Shown here: piece after piece, positions 1 to 7,064 of the stretch
How the letters are laid out: each line of letters starts with the position of its first letter
Numbering within the stretch: position 1 is the stretch's first letter
NCBI RefSeq assembly: GCF_024600715.1
Contig: NZ_CP102332.1
Span: forward strand, 434,001-498,000
From: Streptomyces changanensis
GTDB taxonomy: Bacteria > Actinomycetota > Actinomycetes > Streptomycetales > Streptomycetaceae
Reading direction: 5' to 3'
Length of the DNA stretch: 64,000 nt
Made by a program: the position numbers and the translations under genes
Notes under the pieces: model-generated
The model's input: the letters and a program-made list of their open reading frames with translations, nothing else
Told to the model about the DNA's origin: nothing
Databases searched by the model: none

Positions 1-1
1 C

Positions 2-985
2 CCGAAGGACGAGCTGCTGCCGTACATGCCCGCGTTCGGCCGGTATGTGGCGCGGGTCCTGGAGTCGCGGCCGCCCGACGTGATGCACTCCCACTTCTGG
101 ATGTCGGGCGTCGCCGCCGTCCTCGCGACGCGCACGCTGCGAGTGCCGCTGCTGCACACGTACCACGCCCTCGGCACGGTGAAGCGGCGCCATCAGCGGG
201 CGTCCGACACGAGCCCGCCGGAACGGATCGCCGCCGAGTGCGAGGTGGGTCTGGCCTGCGACCGGATCATCGCCACCTGCCGCGACGAGGTGCGGGAGCT
301 GACCCGGATGCACATCCCGCCGGAGCGGGTGAGCGTCGTGCCCTGCGGCGTCGACACCGAGCAGTTCTGCCCGGCGGGCCCCACGGCCGAGCGCGGTCCG
401 GCCCGCTTCCGGCTGCTCCAGCTGGGCCGGCTGGTGCCGCGCAAGGGGGCGGCGGTCACCATCACCGCGCTGACGCGGCTGCCCGAAGCGGAACTGGTCG
501 TCGTGGGCGGCCCGCCCGCGGACCGGCTCGACGGGGACCCGGAGGTGCGGCGGCTGCGTGACGTGGCCCGGCTCGCCGGGGTCGCCGACCGGGTCCGGTT
601 CACCGGGGCGGTGTCCCGGGACGAGGTGGCGCCGCTGCTGCGCAGCGCCGACGTGGTGGTGTGCCCGGCGGACTACGAGCCGTTCGGCATCGTGCCGCTG
701 GAGGCGATGGCCTGCGGCCGGCCCGTCGTGGCCAGCGCCGTGGGCGGGCAGCTCGACACCGTCGCCGACCCGGAGTGCGGCCGTCTCGTGCCGCCGCGCG
801 ACCCGGAGGCACTCGCGCGCGCGGTGGCCGACTTCCTCGCCGACCCGGCGCTGCGCGCGGGGTGCGGGGCGGCGGGGCGGCGCCGGGTGCTCAGCCGGTA
901 CGACTGGGCGCGGGTGGGGGCGGCCACCGAGGCCGTGTACGCGCGGGTGCGGGCCGCCCGGCCCGCCGTCACCGACGCGGTCTGA
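2..985 (+). CDS. GT4-family glycosyltransferase, 5' end outside window
   Basis: The reading frame is already open at base 2, so the true start lies upstream; the first visible ATG (26) falls inside the N-terminal Rossmann domain. The visible part has an HSHFWMSG segment typical of the acceptor-side domain and, near residues 220-235, the EPFGIVPLEAMACGRPVV stretch carrying the E-x7-E motif of retaining GT-B family 4 enzymes, which binds the sugar nucleotide. It resembles MshA or sucrose-phosphate-synthase-like transferases. Because a heptose isomerase and a heptose kinase follow on the same strand, a plausible role is transfer of an activated heptose (or related sugar) to a cell-surface acceptor. 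That substrate is an inference from context. Confidence 0.88.
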   Translation, partial: PKDELLPYMPAFGRYVARVLESRPPDVMHSHFWMSGVAAVLATRTLRVPLLHTYHALGTVKRRHQRASDTSPPERIAAECEVGLACDRIIATCRDEVRELTRMHIPPERVSVVPCGVDTEQFCPAGPTAERGPARFRLLQLGRLVPRKGAAVTITALTRLPEAELVVVGGPPADRLDGDPEVRRLRDVARLAGVADRVRFTGAVSRDEVAPLLRSADVVVCPADYEPFGIVPLEAMACGRPVVASAVGGQLDTVADPECGRLVPPRDPEALARAVADFLADPALRAGCGAAGRRRVLSRYDWARVGAATEAVYARVRAARPAVTDAV

Positions 986-1070
986 CGCCGCGGACCAGCA
1001 GCAGCCAACGGACAGAAGGAGGTGCGGGTCCGCCGCGGCGGCCACGCCGGAGCAGGCGCCCCGACCAGAC

Positions 1071-1748
1071 ATGACCGAACTCCCCCTCTCCGATGAGTTC
1101 CCCGCCGCCGCCCTGGAGGCGGCGAGACGGCACTGCCGGTCACTCGAGGACGCGCTCGGCCGGTTCCGCGTCGACCACCTGGACCGGATCGCCCACTGGG
1201 GCGGGCGGCTCGCGGCCGTCCTGCCGGGCGGCGGGCGGCTGCTCGCCGCCGGGAACGGCGGCAGCGCGGCCCAGGCTCAGCACCTGACGGCCGAACTCGT
1301 GGGCCGCTACCGGCGCGAGCGGCCGGCGTACTCCGCGATCTCCCTGCACGCCGAGACCTCCAGCCTGACGGCCGTCGGCAACGACTACGGATTCGACCAG
1401 GTGTACGCCCGGCAGGTCGCGGCGCACGGCCGTCCCGGGGACGTGCTGCTGCTGCTGTCGACGTCCGGGCGGAGCGCGAACCTGATCGCGGCGGCGGCGA
1501 CCGCGCGCACCGCGGGCCTGCGCGTGTGGGCGTTGACGGGCCCCGGGCCCAACCCGCTGGCCGAGGCGGCCCACGAGGCGCTGTGCGTCGACGCCGCGAC
1601 GACGGCGACCGTGCAGGAGGCGCACCTGGTGGCCGTGCACGTGCTGTGCGAGTCGTTCGACATGGCGGTCGCGGCGGGCCCGCCGGTGCGCGGCGGCCGG
1701 GCGGCGGGCGCGTTCGCGCCGGCGGCGGCCCGGCGGAGGATGTCGTGA
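1071..1748 (+). CDS. gmhA: SIS-domain phosphoheptose isomerase (GmhA-like)
   Basis: 225-residue SIS-domain protein. The family converts sedoheptulose 7-phosphate to D-glycero-D-manno-heptose 7-phosphate in the cytosol. Visible motifs are GNGGSAAQAQH (phosphate loop), LSTSGRSANL (second SIS loop) and a VQEAHLVAVHVLCE segment near the C-terminus, all typical of GmhA. ATG 1071 is chosen because it begins the conserved helix; the frame is open further upstream only as an overlap with the glycosyltransferase. The stop overlaps the GTG start of the next gene, so the two are translationally coupled. Heptose isomerase next to HldE supports ADP- or GDP-heptose synthesis, which in a Gram-positive would serve glycan or natural-product glycosylation and not LPS. 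Confidence 0.88.
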   Translation: MTELPLSDEFPAAALEAARRHCRSLEDALGRFRVDHLDRIAHWGGRLAAVLPGGGRLLAAGNGGSAAQAQHLTAELVGRYRRERPAYSAISLHAETSSLTAVGNDYGFDQVYARQVAAHGRPGDVLLLLSTSGRSANLIAAAATARTAGLRVWALTGPGPNPLAEAAHEALCVDAATTATVQEAHLVAVHVLCESFDMAVAAGPPVRGGRAAGAFAPAAARRRMS

Positions 1749-3157
1749 GCGCCCGCCGTCCGCTGGTGGTGGTCGGGGACGCCCTGCTCGACGAGGACGT
1801 CGAGGGCGTCGCGACGCGGCTGGCGCCGGACGCGCCCGCTCCGGTCGTGGACGTGACGGGGGACCACCGGCGGCCCGGCGGCGCCGCGCTGGCGGCGGCG
1901 CTGGCCACGCGCGGCGGCCGCGAGGTCGTCCTCGTGACCGCGCTGGGCGACGACCCGGCGAGCGACGCGGTGCGCCGCTCCCTGGAGGGCCGCGTCCGGC
2001 TCGTCGAACTGCCCCTGCGCGGGACGCTGCCGGTCAAGACCCGGGTGCTGGCGTCGGGCCGGCCGCTGGTGCGGATCGACCGGGGCGGCGGCGCCCCGGG
2101 GCGGCCGGACGACGCGGTGCGCGAGACGCTGGCGGCGGCCCAGGCGGTGCTCGTCGCCGACTACGGGCGGCGCACGGCGGGCGCGGTCCGCGAGCAACTG
2201 GCGGCCATCGCCCCGCGCGTCCCGCTCGTGTGGGACCCGCACCCGCGGGGCGGGGCGCCGGTGCCGGGCGTGCGGATCGTCACGCCGAACGCCGCGGAGA
2301 CCCGGTCGTTGGAGCCGGGCGCGGGCGGCGAGTCCCTGCGGGCGTACGCGGAGCGCGGCTCGGGGCTCGCGGAGCGGTGGCGGGCCGCCGCCGTCGCCGT
2401 GACGCTCGGCGAGCGGGGCGTGCTGCTGACCCGGCCGGGGCCCGACGCCGGTACGCCGATGCTGGTGCCGGCGCCGTACCGGGCGTCCGGTGACCCGTGC
2501 GGTGCCGGTGACTGCTTCGCCGCGGCCACGGCCGCCGCGCTGGCGGACGGCGCGCTGCCGGAGGAGGCCGTGCAGCGGGGCGTCGCGGAGGCGGCGGCGT
2601 TCGTCGCGGCGGGCGGTGCGGGCAACCCCGCGCTGTGGCGGACGCCGCCGTCGGCCGGGCGCCACGTGGCGCCGGTGACCGACCCGTTCGCGGTGGCGGA
2701 GCGGGTACGGGCGCGCGGCGGGACCGTGGTGGCGACCGGTGGTTGCTTCGACCTGCTGCACGCCGGCCACGTGGGTCTGCTGGAGAGCGCCCGGCGGATC
2801 GGCGACTGCCTGATCGTCTGCGTGAACTCCGACGCGTCGGTGAGCCGGCTGAAGGGGCCGGGCCGGCCGCTGAACCCGATCGCGGACCGTACGCGGGTCC
2901 TGGCGGGGCTGGGCAGCGTCGACGCGGTGGCGGTCTTCGACGGGGACACCCCGGCGGAGCTGCTGACGCGGCTGCGGCCCGACGTGTGGGTGAAGGGCGG
3001 CGACTACTCGGCGGAGGACCTGCCGGAAGCCGAGGGGCTGCGGGCGTGGGGTGGCCAGGCGGTGGTCCTCCCCTACCTGGACGGGCGCTCCACGACCCAG
3101 CTGGCGCACCGCGCGGCGCGGGCGGCGGCGACCTCCGCCCGCCACCCCACCGGCTGA
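1745..3157 (+). CDS. hldE: bifunctional heptose-7-phosphate kinase / heptose-1-phosphate nucleotidyltransferase (HldE/RfaE-like)
   Basis: About 470 residues. The N-terminal half is a PfkB-type kinase with a DALLDED start, RPGGAALAAAL substrate loop and a GDPCGAGDCFAAA anion-hole/catalytic Asp motif. The C-terminal third is a cytidylyltransferase-fold domain with GGCFDLLHAGHVGLLE (HxGH) and NSDASVSRLKGPGRP (KGxxRP). Together these would phosphorylate heptose 7-phosphate at C1 and attach a nucleotide. GTG 1745 overlaps the upstream stop (GTGA), so coupling with the isomerase is expected. No GmhB phosphatase or epimerase is visible here; they may lie upstream of the window. Confident of the architecture; the exact nucleotide used is not readable. 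Confidence 0.88.
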   Translation: MSARRPLVVVGDALLDEDVEGVATRLAPDAPAPVVDVTGDHRRPGGAALAAALATRGGREVVLVTALGDDPASDAVRRSLEGRVRLVELPLRGTLPVKTRVLASGRPLVRIDRGGGAPGRPDDAVRETLAAAQAVLVADYGRRTAGAVREQLAAIAPRVPLVWDPHPRGGAPVPGVRIVTPNAAETRSLEPGAGGESLRAYAERGSGLAERWRAAAVAVTLGERGVLLTRPGPDAGTPMLVPAPYRASGDPCGAGDCFAAATAAALADGALPEEAVQRGVAEAAAFVAAGGAGNPALWRTPPSAGRHVAPVTDPFAVAERVRARGGTVVATGGCFDLLHAGHVGLLESARRIGDCLIVCVNSDASVSRLKGPGRPLNPIADRTRVLAGLGSVDAVAVFDGDTPAELLTRLRPDVWVKGGDYSAEDLPEAEGLRAWGGQAVVLPYLDGRSTTQLAHRAARAAATSARHPTG

Positions 3158-3221
3158 CGGGCCGACGCCACCGGGCGCCACCGGGCCGGCCACCGGCGCC
3201 GGCGCGTACCCGGCCCGGTGG

Positions 3222-3251
3222 CCGGCCCACCGGTGCGCACCGGTGGGCCGG
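3222..3251. terminator. 30-bp perfect palindrome, probable bidirectional terminator
   Basis: Two 15-base arms (CCGGCCCACCGGTGC and its exact complement) meet with no spacer between the convergent heptose kinase gene and MFS gene. There is no T-tract, as is common for actinobacterial terminators. Further GC hairpins flank it. The position between two converging stops supports a shared terminator. Confidence 0.6.
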
Positions 3252-3381
3252 AGCGCACCGGCCCGGCGGGAACGGGGCCCGGGCGTCCGGTGGTCCGGGC
3301 GGTGCCCTCCCGGCCCCTTCCGCGCCGCCCCGGTGGCCGTGTGCCCACCGGGGCGGGCCGTGCCGTGCGGGGCCCGCCCGG

Positions 3382-4764
3382 TCAGGCCGCGGTGCCCAGC
3401 GCCGTCGGGCGCTCGGCGAGGACCGGCACGGCGGCGGGCACGGGCACCGGGACCGGGGCGCGGCGGGTGTGGGTGGCGTACCCGGCGGCGATGACCGCGG
3501 CGATCAGCAGGCCGCCCGCCACGAGGGCGCCGCGGGCCCCGGCCAGCTCCAGGAGCAGACCCAGCGCCGGTGGCCCGGCGAGGGCCCACACCGTGCGCAC
3601 GCTGCCCCAGACGCCCAGCACGCGGCCGCGCAGGTGCGGCGGCGGGTCGGTCTGTAGGACGGTGGTGCCGGCCGTGTCGGAGAGCGACTCCACGACGGCC
3701 ATGGGCAGGACGAGGACCATCAGCACCGCCAGGGACGGCGACAGGCCGGCGGCGGCCTGGAGCAGGCCGCCGGACGCGGCGAGCACGCCCACCAGGCGCA
3801 CGGAGGGCCTGCGCAGCCGGGCGCCCAGCACGGCGCCCACGATGCCACCGACCGCGAGGACGGTGGAGACGGCGCCGAAGGCCTCCGCCCCGCCGGCGAG
3901 CGGTCCGGTGACGAGTACGGCGAGGGTGAGGCCGTAGTTCCGCCCGAGCACCGAGCTGACACCGGTGACCACGGCGAGGCCCACGAGCCGCGGGCGGCGG
4001 GCGAAGAAGACCAGGCCCTGCCGGAGCGTCATGCCCCCGTCGCGGCCCGCGCCACGAGCCCCGCCGTCCTTGCCGCGCCGCCCGGCACCGGCGCCGGGAC
4101 GCCGGGTGCGCGGCGCCGCCGGGGCGGCGGCCCGCAGGGGGCACAGGAAGGGGATCACGGCCGCCACGAAGAGGAACGACAGGCCGTTCGCCGTGTACGC
4201 CGCGGCCGTGCCGAGGAAGGCGACGGTGACCCCCGCGAGGCCGGCGCCGGCCAGGCGGCCGGCGTTGTGGACCAGCGAACCGACGCCGATGGCGGACGGC
4301 ACGTCCTCGGTGCGGACGAGGTCGTTGCCGAGCAGGGCGCAGGCGGGGCCGTCCACGGTGGCGATGAGGCCGGTGACGGCGGCGAGTGCCATGAGCACGC
4401 CCAGCCCGAGCCGGTCGGAGGCGACGAGGACGGCGGTGGTGAAGGCGACGGCGCCGAGCAGGGCCTGGCTGACGGCGGCGGTGACCTTGCGGGGCCAGCG
4501 GTCGACGGCCGCGCCACCGGCCACGCCCATCAGGAGGCCGGGTGCCGCCTGCACGGAGAGGGACAGGCCGGTCGCCGCGGCGGAGCCGGTGATCTGCAGG
4601 ACCAGCAGGTTCTGCACGGTCAGCTGCATCCAGGTACCGGCGTTGGAGACGAAGTTGGCGACGGACCACCAGCGCATGCTGCGGTACCGGAGCGAACGCC
4701 AGGGCGAGCGGTCGGCGGACGCGGTGGGGGCGGAGGAGGGCACGGGGGCAGGAGAGAGTGACAC
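3382..4764 (-). CDS. MFS transporter, EntS/MFS_3-like exporter
   Basis: About 460 residues with roughly 10-12 hydrophobic helices and a basic central loop. Conserved features include an N-terminal RYRSMRWWSVANFVSNAGTWMQ helix, DRWPRK in the loop between helices 2 and 3, and a PPHLRGRVLG segment in the second half, which match the transmembrane secretion-effector/EntS-type MFS group. Such proteins usually export small metabolites. GTG 4764 is preferred because conserved sequence begins soon after; an in-frame ATG at 4977 would add 71 low-complexity residues. Neither start has a strong ribosome site. Convergent with the heptose genes, so probably unrelated to them. Confidence 0.8.
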   Translation of the reverse strand: MSLSPAPVPSSAPTASADRSPWRSLRYRSMRWWSVANFVSNAGTWMQLTVQNLLVLQITGSAAATGLSLSVQAAPGLLMGVAGGAAVDRWPRKVTAAVSQALLGAVAFTTAVLVASDRLGLGVLMALAAVTGLIATVDGPACALLGNDLVRTEDVPSAIGVGSLVHNAGRLAGAGLAGVTVAFLGTAAAYTANGLSFLFVAAVIPFLCPLRAAAPAAPRTRRPGAGAGRRGKDGGARGAGRDGGMTLRQGLVFFARRPRLVGLAVVTGVSSVLGRNYGLTLAVLVTGPLAGGAEAFGAVSTVLAVGGIVGAVLGARLRRPSVRLVGVLAASGGLLQAAAGLSPSLAVLMVLVLPMAVVESLSDTAGTTVLQTDPPPHLRGRVLGVWGSVRTVWALAGPPALGLLLELAGARGALVAGGLLIAAVIAAGYATHTRRAPVPVPVPAAVPVLAERPTALGTAA

Positions 4765-5060
4765 GTCTATCGGGGGCTCGAATGGCGGATCGGGGCGGAC
4801 GGTCGACACCGGCCGCGCTGCGCGGCCCCGCCACCGGGAAATGTGCGTCGCCCATGGTGGCAGGCCGGCCGCCGCCCCGGCCGTGACCTGCGCCGCTCCG
4901 GAGGGCGCCGGCCGGGCGCGCGGGAGGTGGGGCCCTTGTGCCGCCTGGGTTCCGGCGCCTCGGGTGGGGTTGCTCACAGTGACCGTCCGGGGTGCCGGAG
5001 CGCGACGCCCGGGTCACAGTGGGTGGCACTGGCACCACACCCACGGAAGGCGGAGGCGGC

Positions 5061-5810
5061 ATGAGCAGCGGTGGAGTGCGCGTGGACCTGCACGGCAGGC
5101 AGGCCCTGGTGACGGGGGGCGCGCGGGGCCTCGGGGCGTCGATCGTCCGGCGGCTGGCCGGGGCGGGGGCGTCGGTTCTGGTGGCGGACGTCCGCAAGGA
5201 GCTGGCCCGGGAACTGTGCGAGGAGCTCAACGGCGACGGGGGTGACGCCCGCTTCGTGGAACTGGACGTGCGGGACCCCGACGCGGTGGCCGGGGTCTTC
5301 CGCGAGCTGGACGGCGCCGGCCGGGGCGTGGACGTGCTGGTGAACAACGCCGCCGTCGACGTGTCGAAGCCCATCGAGCACCTGACGGCCGACGAGGTCA
5401 CCCGGGTGGTCACCACGAACCTGCTGGGCCCGGTGTACCTCTGCCTGGAGGCCTACCGGCGGATGGTGGCCCGCGGCGGCGGGCACATCGTGAACATCCT
5501 GTCGACCGCCGCCAACCGCACCTGGACGGAGGCCGGTCCGTACGCGGCGGGCAAGTCCGGGCTGCGGGCGTTCACCCACACGCTCTTCAAGGAGGCGCAG
5601 CGCGACTGCCCGGGCATCGGCGTGACGGGGATCATCGCGGGCGGCATGGAGACGCCGTTCATCATGGACCGCTTCCCCGACACGGACGTGTCGATGCTGC
5701 AGAGCCCGGACGTGGTCGCCGACGCGGTGCTCTACGCCCTGTCGGTACCGGCCGGCAGCGTGGCGGGCGAGATCGTCGTCGTCCCGCGCAGGGAGCCGTC
5801 CTGGCCGTAG
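5061..5810 (+). CDS. short-chain dehydrogenase/reductase
   Basis: 249-residue classical SDR. The N-terminus shows TGGARGLG (NAD(P)-binding TGxxxGxG), ADV after beta-2, and NNAAV after beta-4. The catalytic residues read as S in LSTAAN and the YAAGK Tyr/Lys pair. The C-terminus retains GGMETPF and the usual strand before the end. ATG 5061 has GGCGG/GGAAGG just upstream. The substrate cannot be told from sequence. The gene is divergent from the MFS gene and convergent with the topoisomerase gene, so it forms a single-gene unit. Confidence 0.85.
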   Translation: MSSGGVRVDLHGRQALVTGGARGLGASIVRRLAGAGASVLVADVRKELARELCEELNGDGGDARFVELDVRDPDAVAGVFRELDGAGRGVDVLVNNAAVDVSKPIEHLTADEVTRVVTTNLLGPVYLCLEAYRRMVARGGGHIVNILSTAANRTWTEAGPYAAGKSGLRAFTHTLFKEAQRDCPGIGVTGIIAGGMETPFIMDRFPDTDVSMLQSPDVVADAVLYALSVPAGSVAGEIVVVPRREPSWP

Positions 5811-5842
5811 GGCGACGTGCCGGTCGGGGCGGCGGGCGGCGG

Positions 5843-6874
5843 TCAGGCGCCGGGCGGGCGTCCGGTGCGCAGCATGCGCAGGACGGCCTGTTCGGCGGGT
5901 CCCTGGGTGGCGGGCACGCCGTGCGTGGTGTCGGCGCCGAGCCCCGGGAGGGCGGCGGCGACGGTGACGCCCTCCTCGTACAGCTCGATGACCCGCGGGT
6001 TGATGTAGGAGGCGCGGCACACGGCGGGCGTGTTGCCCAGGTAGCCGGAGACCTCGCGGACGGCGCGGGCGATGGCGCGGCGGCGGGCCGTCTCGCTGTG
6101 CGCCACGGCCCGGGAGACCGCGAGGGCGACGGCCGCCATGACGGTGGCGTGCCAGGTGCGGAAGTCCTTCGCCGTGACCTCGACGCCGGCGAGGTCACGC
6201 AGGTAGGCGTTGACGTCGGTGCCGTTCACCTCGTGCCACGTGCGGCCCTCCCGGTAGGCGAGGAGCCGCTCGCCGTCGTCGCGGCGGCGGATGAGCGCGG
6301 TGAGGCTGCGGCAGGTGGGCGGGTCGGCGACCACGTGGAGGCGCTGCTTGCCGTGTTTGCCGGGGTAGCTCAGCAGGACCTCGCCGCGGCTGCACCGGGA
6401 GTGGTCCCGCAGCAGGGTGGTCAGGCCGTAGGTCTGGTTCCGGTCGGCGTACCGCTCGCTGCCGATGCGGAAGAAGCCGAGGTCGAGGAGGCGTACGGCG
6501 GTGGCGAGGACCCGCTCGCGGGTGAGGCCCCGGTCTCCGAGCGCCGCCTCCACCGCCTCGCGCACGCGCGGCAGCGCCTCGGCCACGTCGAGGACGTGGT
6601 CGTGCTTGCTCTGTTCCTGCCGGGCGCGGAACGCCGGGTGGTAGAGGTACTGGCGGCGGCCCGCGGCGTCGGTGCCGACGGCCTGGAGGTGGCCGTTGCG
6701 GCGGGCGCAGATCCAGACGTCCTGCCAGGCCGGGGGGATGACGAGGCCCTTGACGCGGTCGAGTTCGGCCGGGTCGCGCAGGGGCCGGCCCGCGGTGTCC
6801 AGGTAGCGGAAGCCGCGCCCGTGGCGGACGCGGGTGTAGCCGGGGTCCGTGGGACGCACGTGGGCGAGGCGCAC
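5843..6874 (-). CDS. DNA topoisomerase IB (poxvirus/bacterial type)
   Basis: 343 residues, the usual size for bacterial type IB topoisomerases, which relax supercoils by a transient 3'-phosphotyrosyl link. N-terminal features: RHGRGFRYLD, LVIPPAWQDVWIC and GRRQYLYHP. Catalytic domain: RIGSERYADRNQTYGLTTL (first Arg), KDFRTWHAT (Lys/Arg...His), and SYINPRVIELYEEG with the nucleophilic Tyr in the S-Y context. All active-site positions appear intact. The start at 6874 is followed directly by conserved sequence. These enzymes are scattered accessory genes in actinobacteria, often near stress genes. Confidence 0.92.
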   Translation of the reverse strand: MRLAHVRPTDPGYTRVRHGRGFRYLDTAGRPLRDPAELDRVKGLVIPPAWQDVWICARRNGHLQAVGTDAAGRRQYLYHPAFRARQEQSKHDHVLDVAEALPRVREAVEAALGDRGLTRERVLATAVRLLDLGFFRIGSERYADRNQTYGLTTLLRDHSRCSRGEVLLSYPGKHGKQRLHVVADPPTCRSLTALIRRRDDGERLLAYREGRTWHEVNGTDVNAYLRDLAGVEVTAKDFRTWHATVMAAVALAVSRAVAHSETARRRAIARAVREVSGYLGNTPAVCRASYINPRVIELYEEGVTVAAALPGLGADTTHGVPATQGPAEQAVLRMLRTGRPPGA

Positions 6875-7064
6875 GGACGTCGCTCACGCCCGCCGGGCGG
6901 CGGTGGTCGGGGCGGACGCTGCCATGGTGGGCTCCCGTCGTTCGTACGGCGTCTGCGCGGCGCGCGGTGTACGCGCGGTGCGCGTGCGCGCGGTGGGCGC
7001 GGTGCGCACTCAACGGATTGCCGTCGTTTCGGTCCGCAAACCCGGCGGAACGCGAGGACGCCCC

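Noticed and set aside
1385..5416. 1343-codon open frame on the minus strand
   Set aside because: It runs antisense to gmhA, hldE and the SDR gene and through the MFS gene in another frame. Composition is Arg/Pro/Ala-rich without domains; it is a high-GC shadow.
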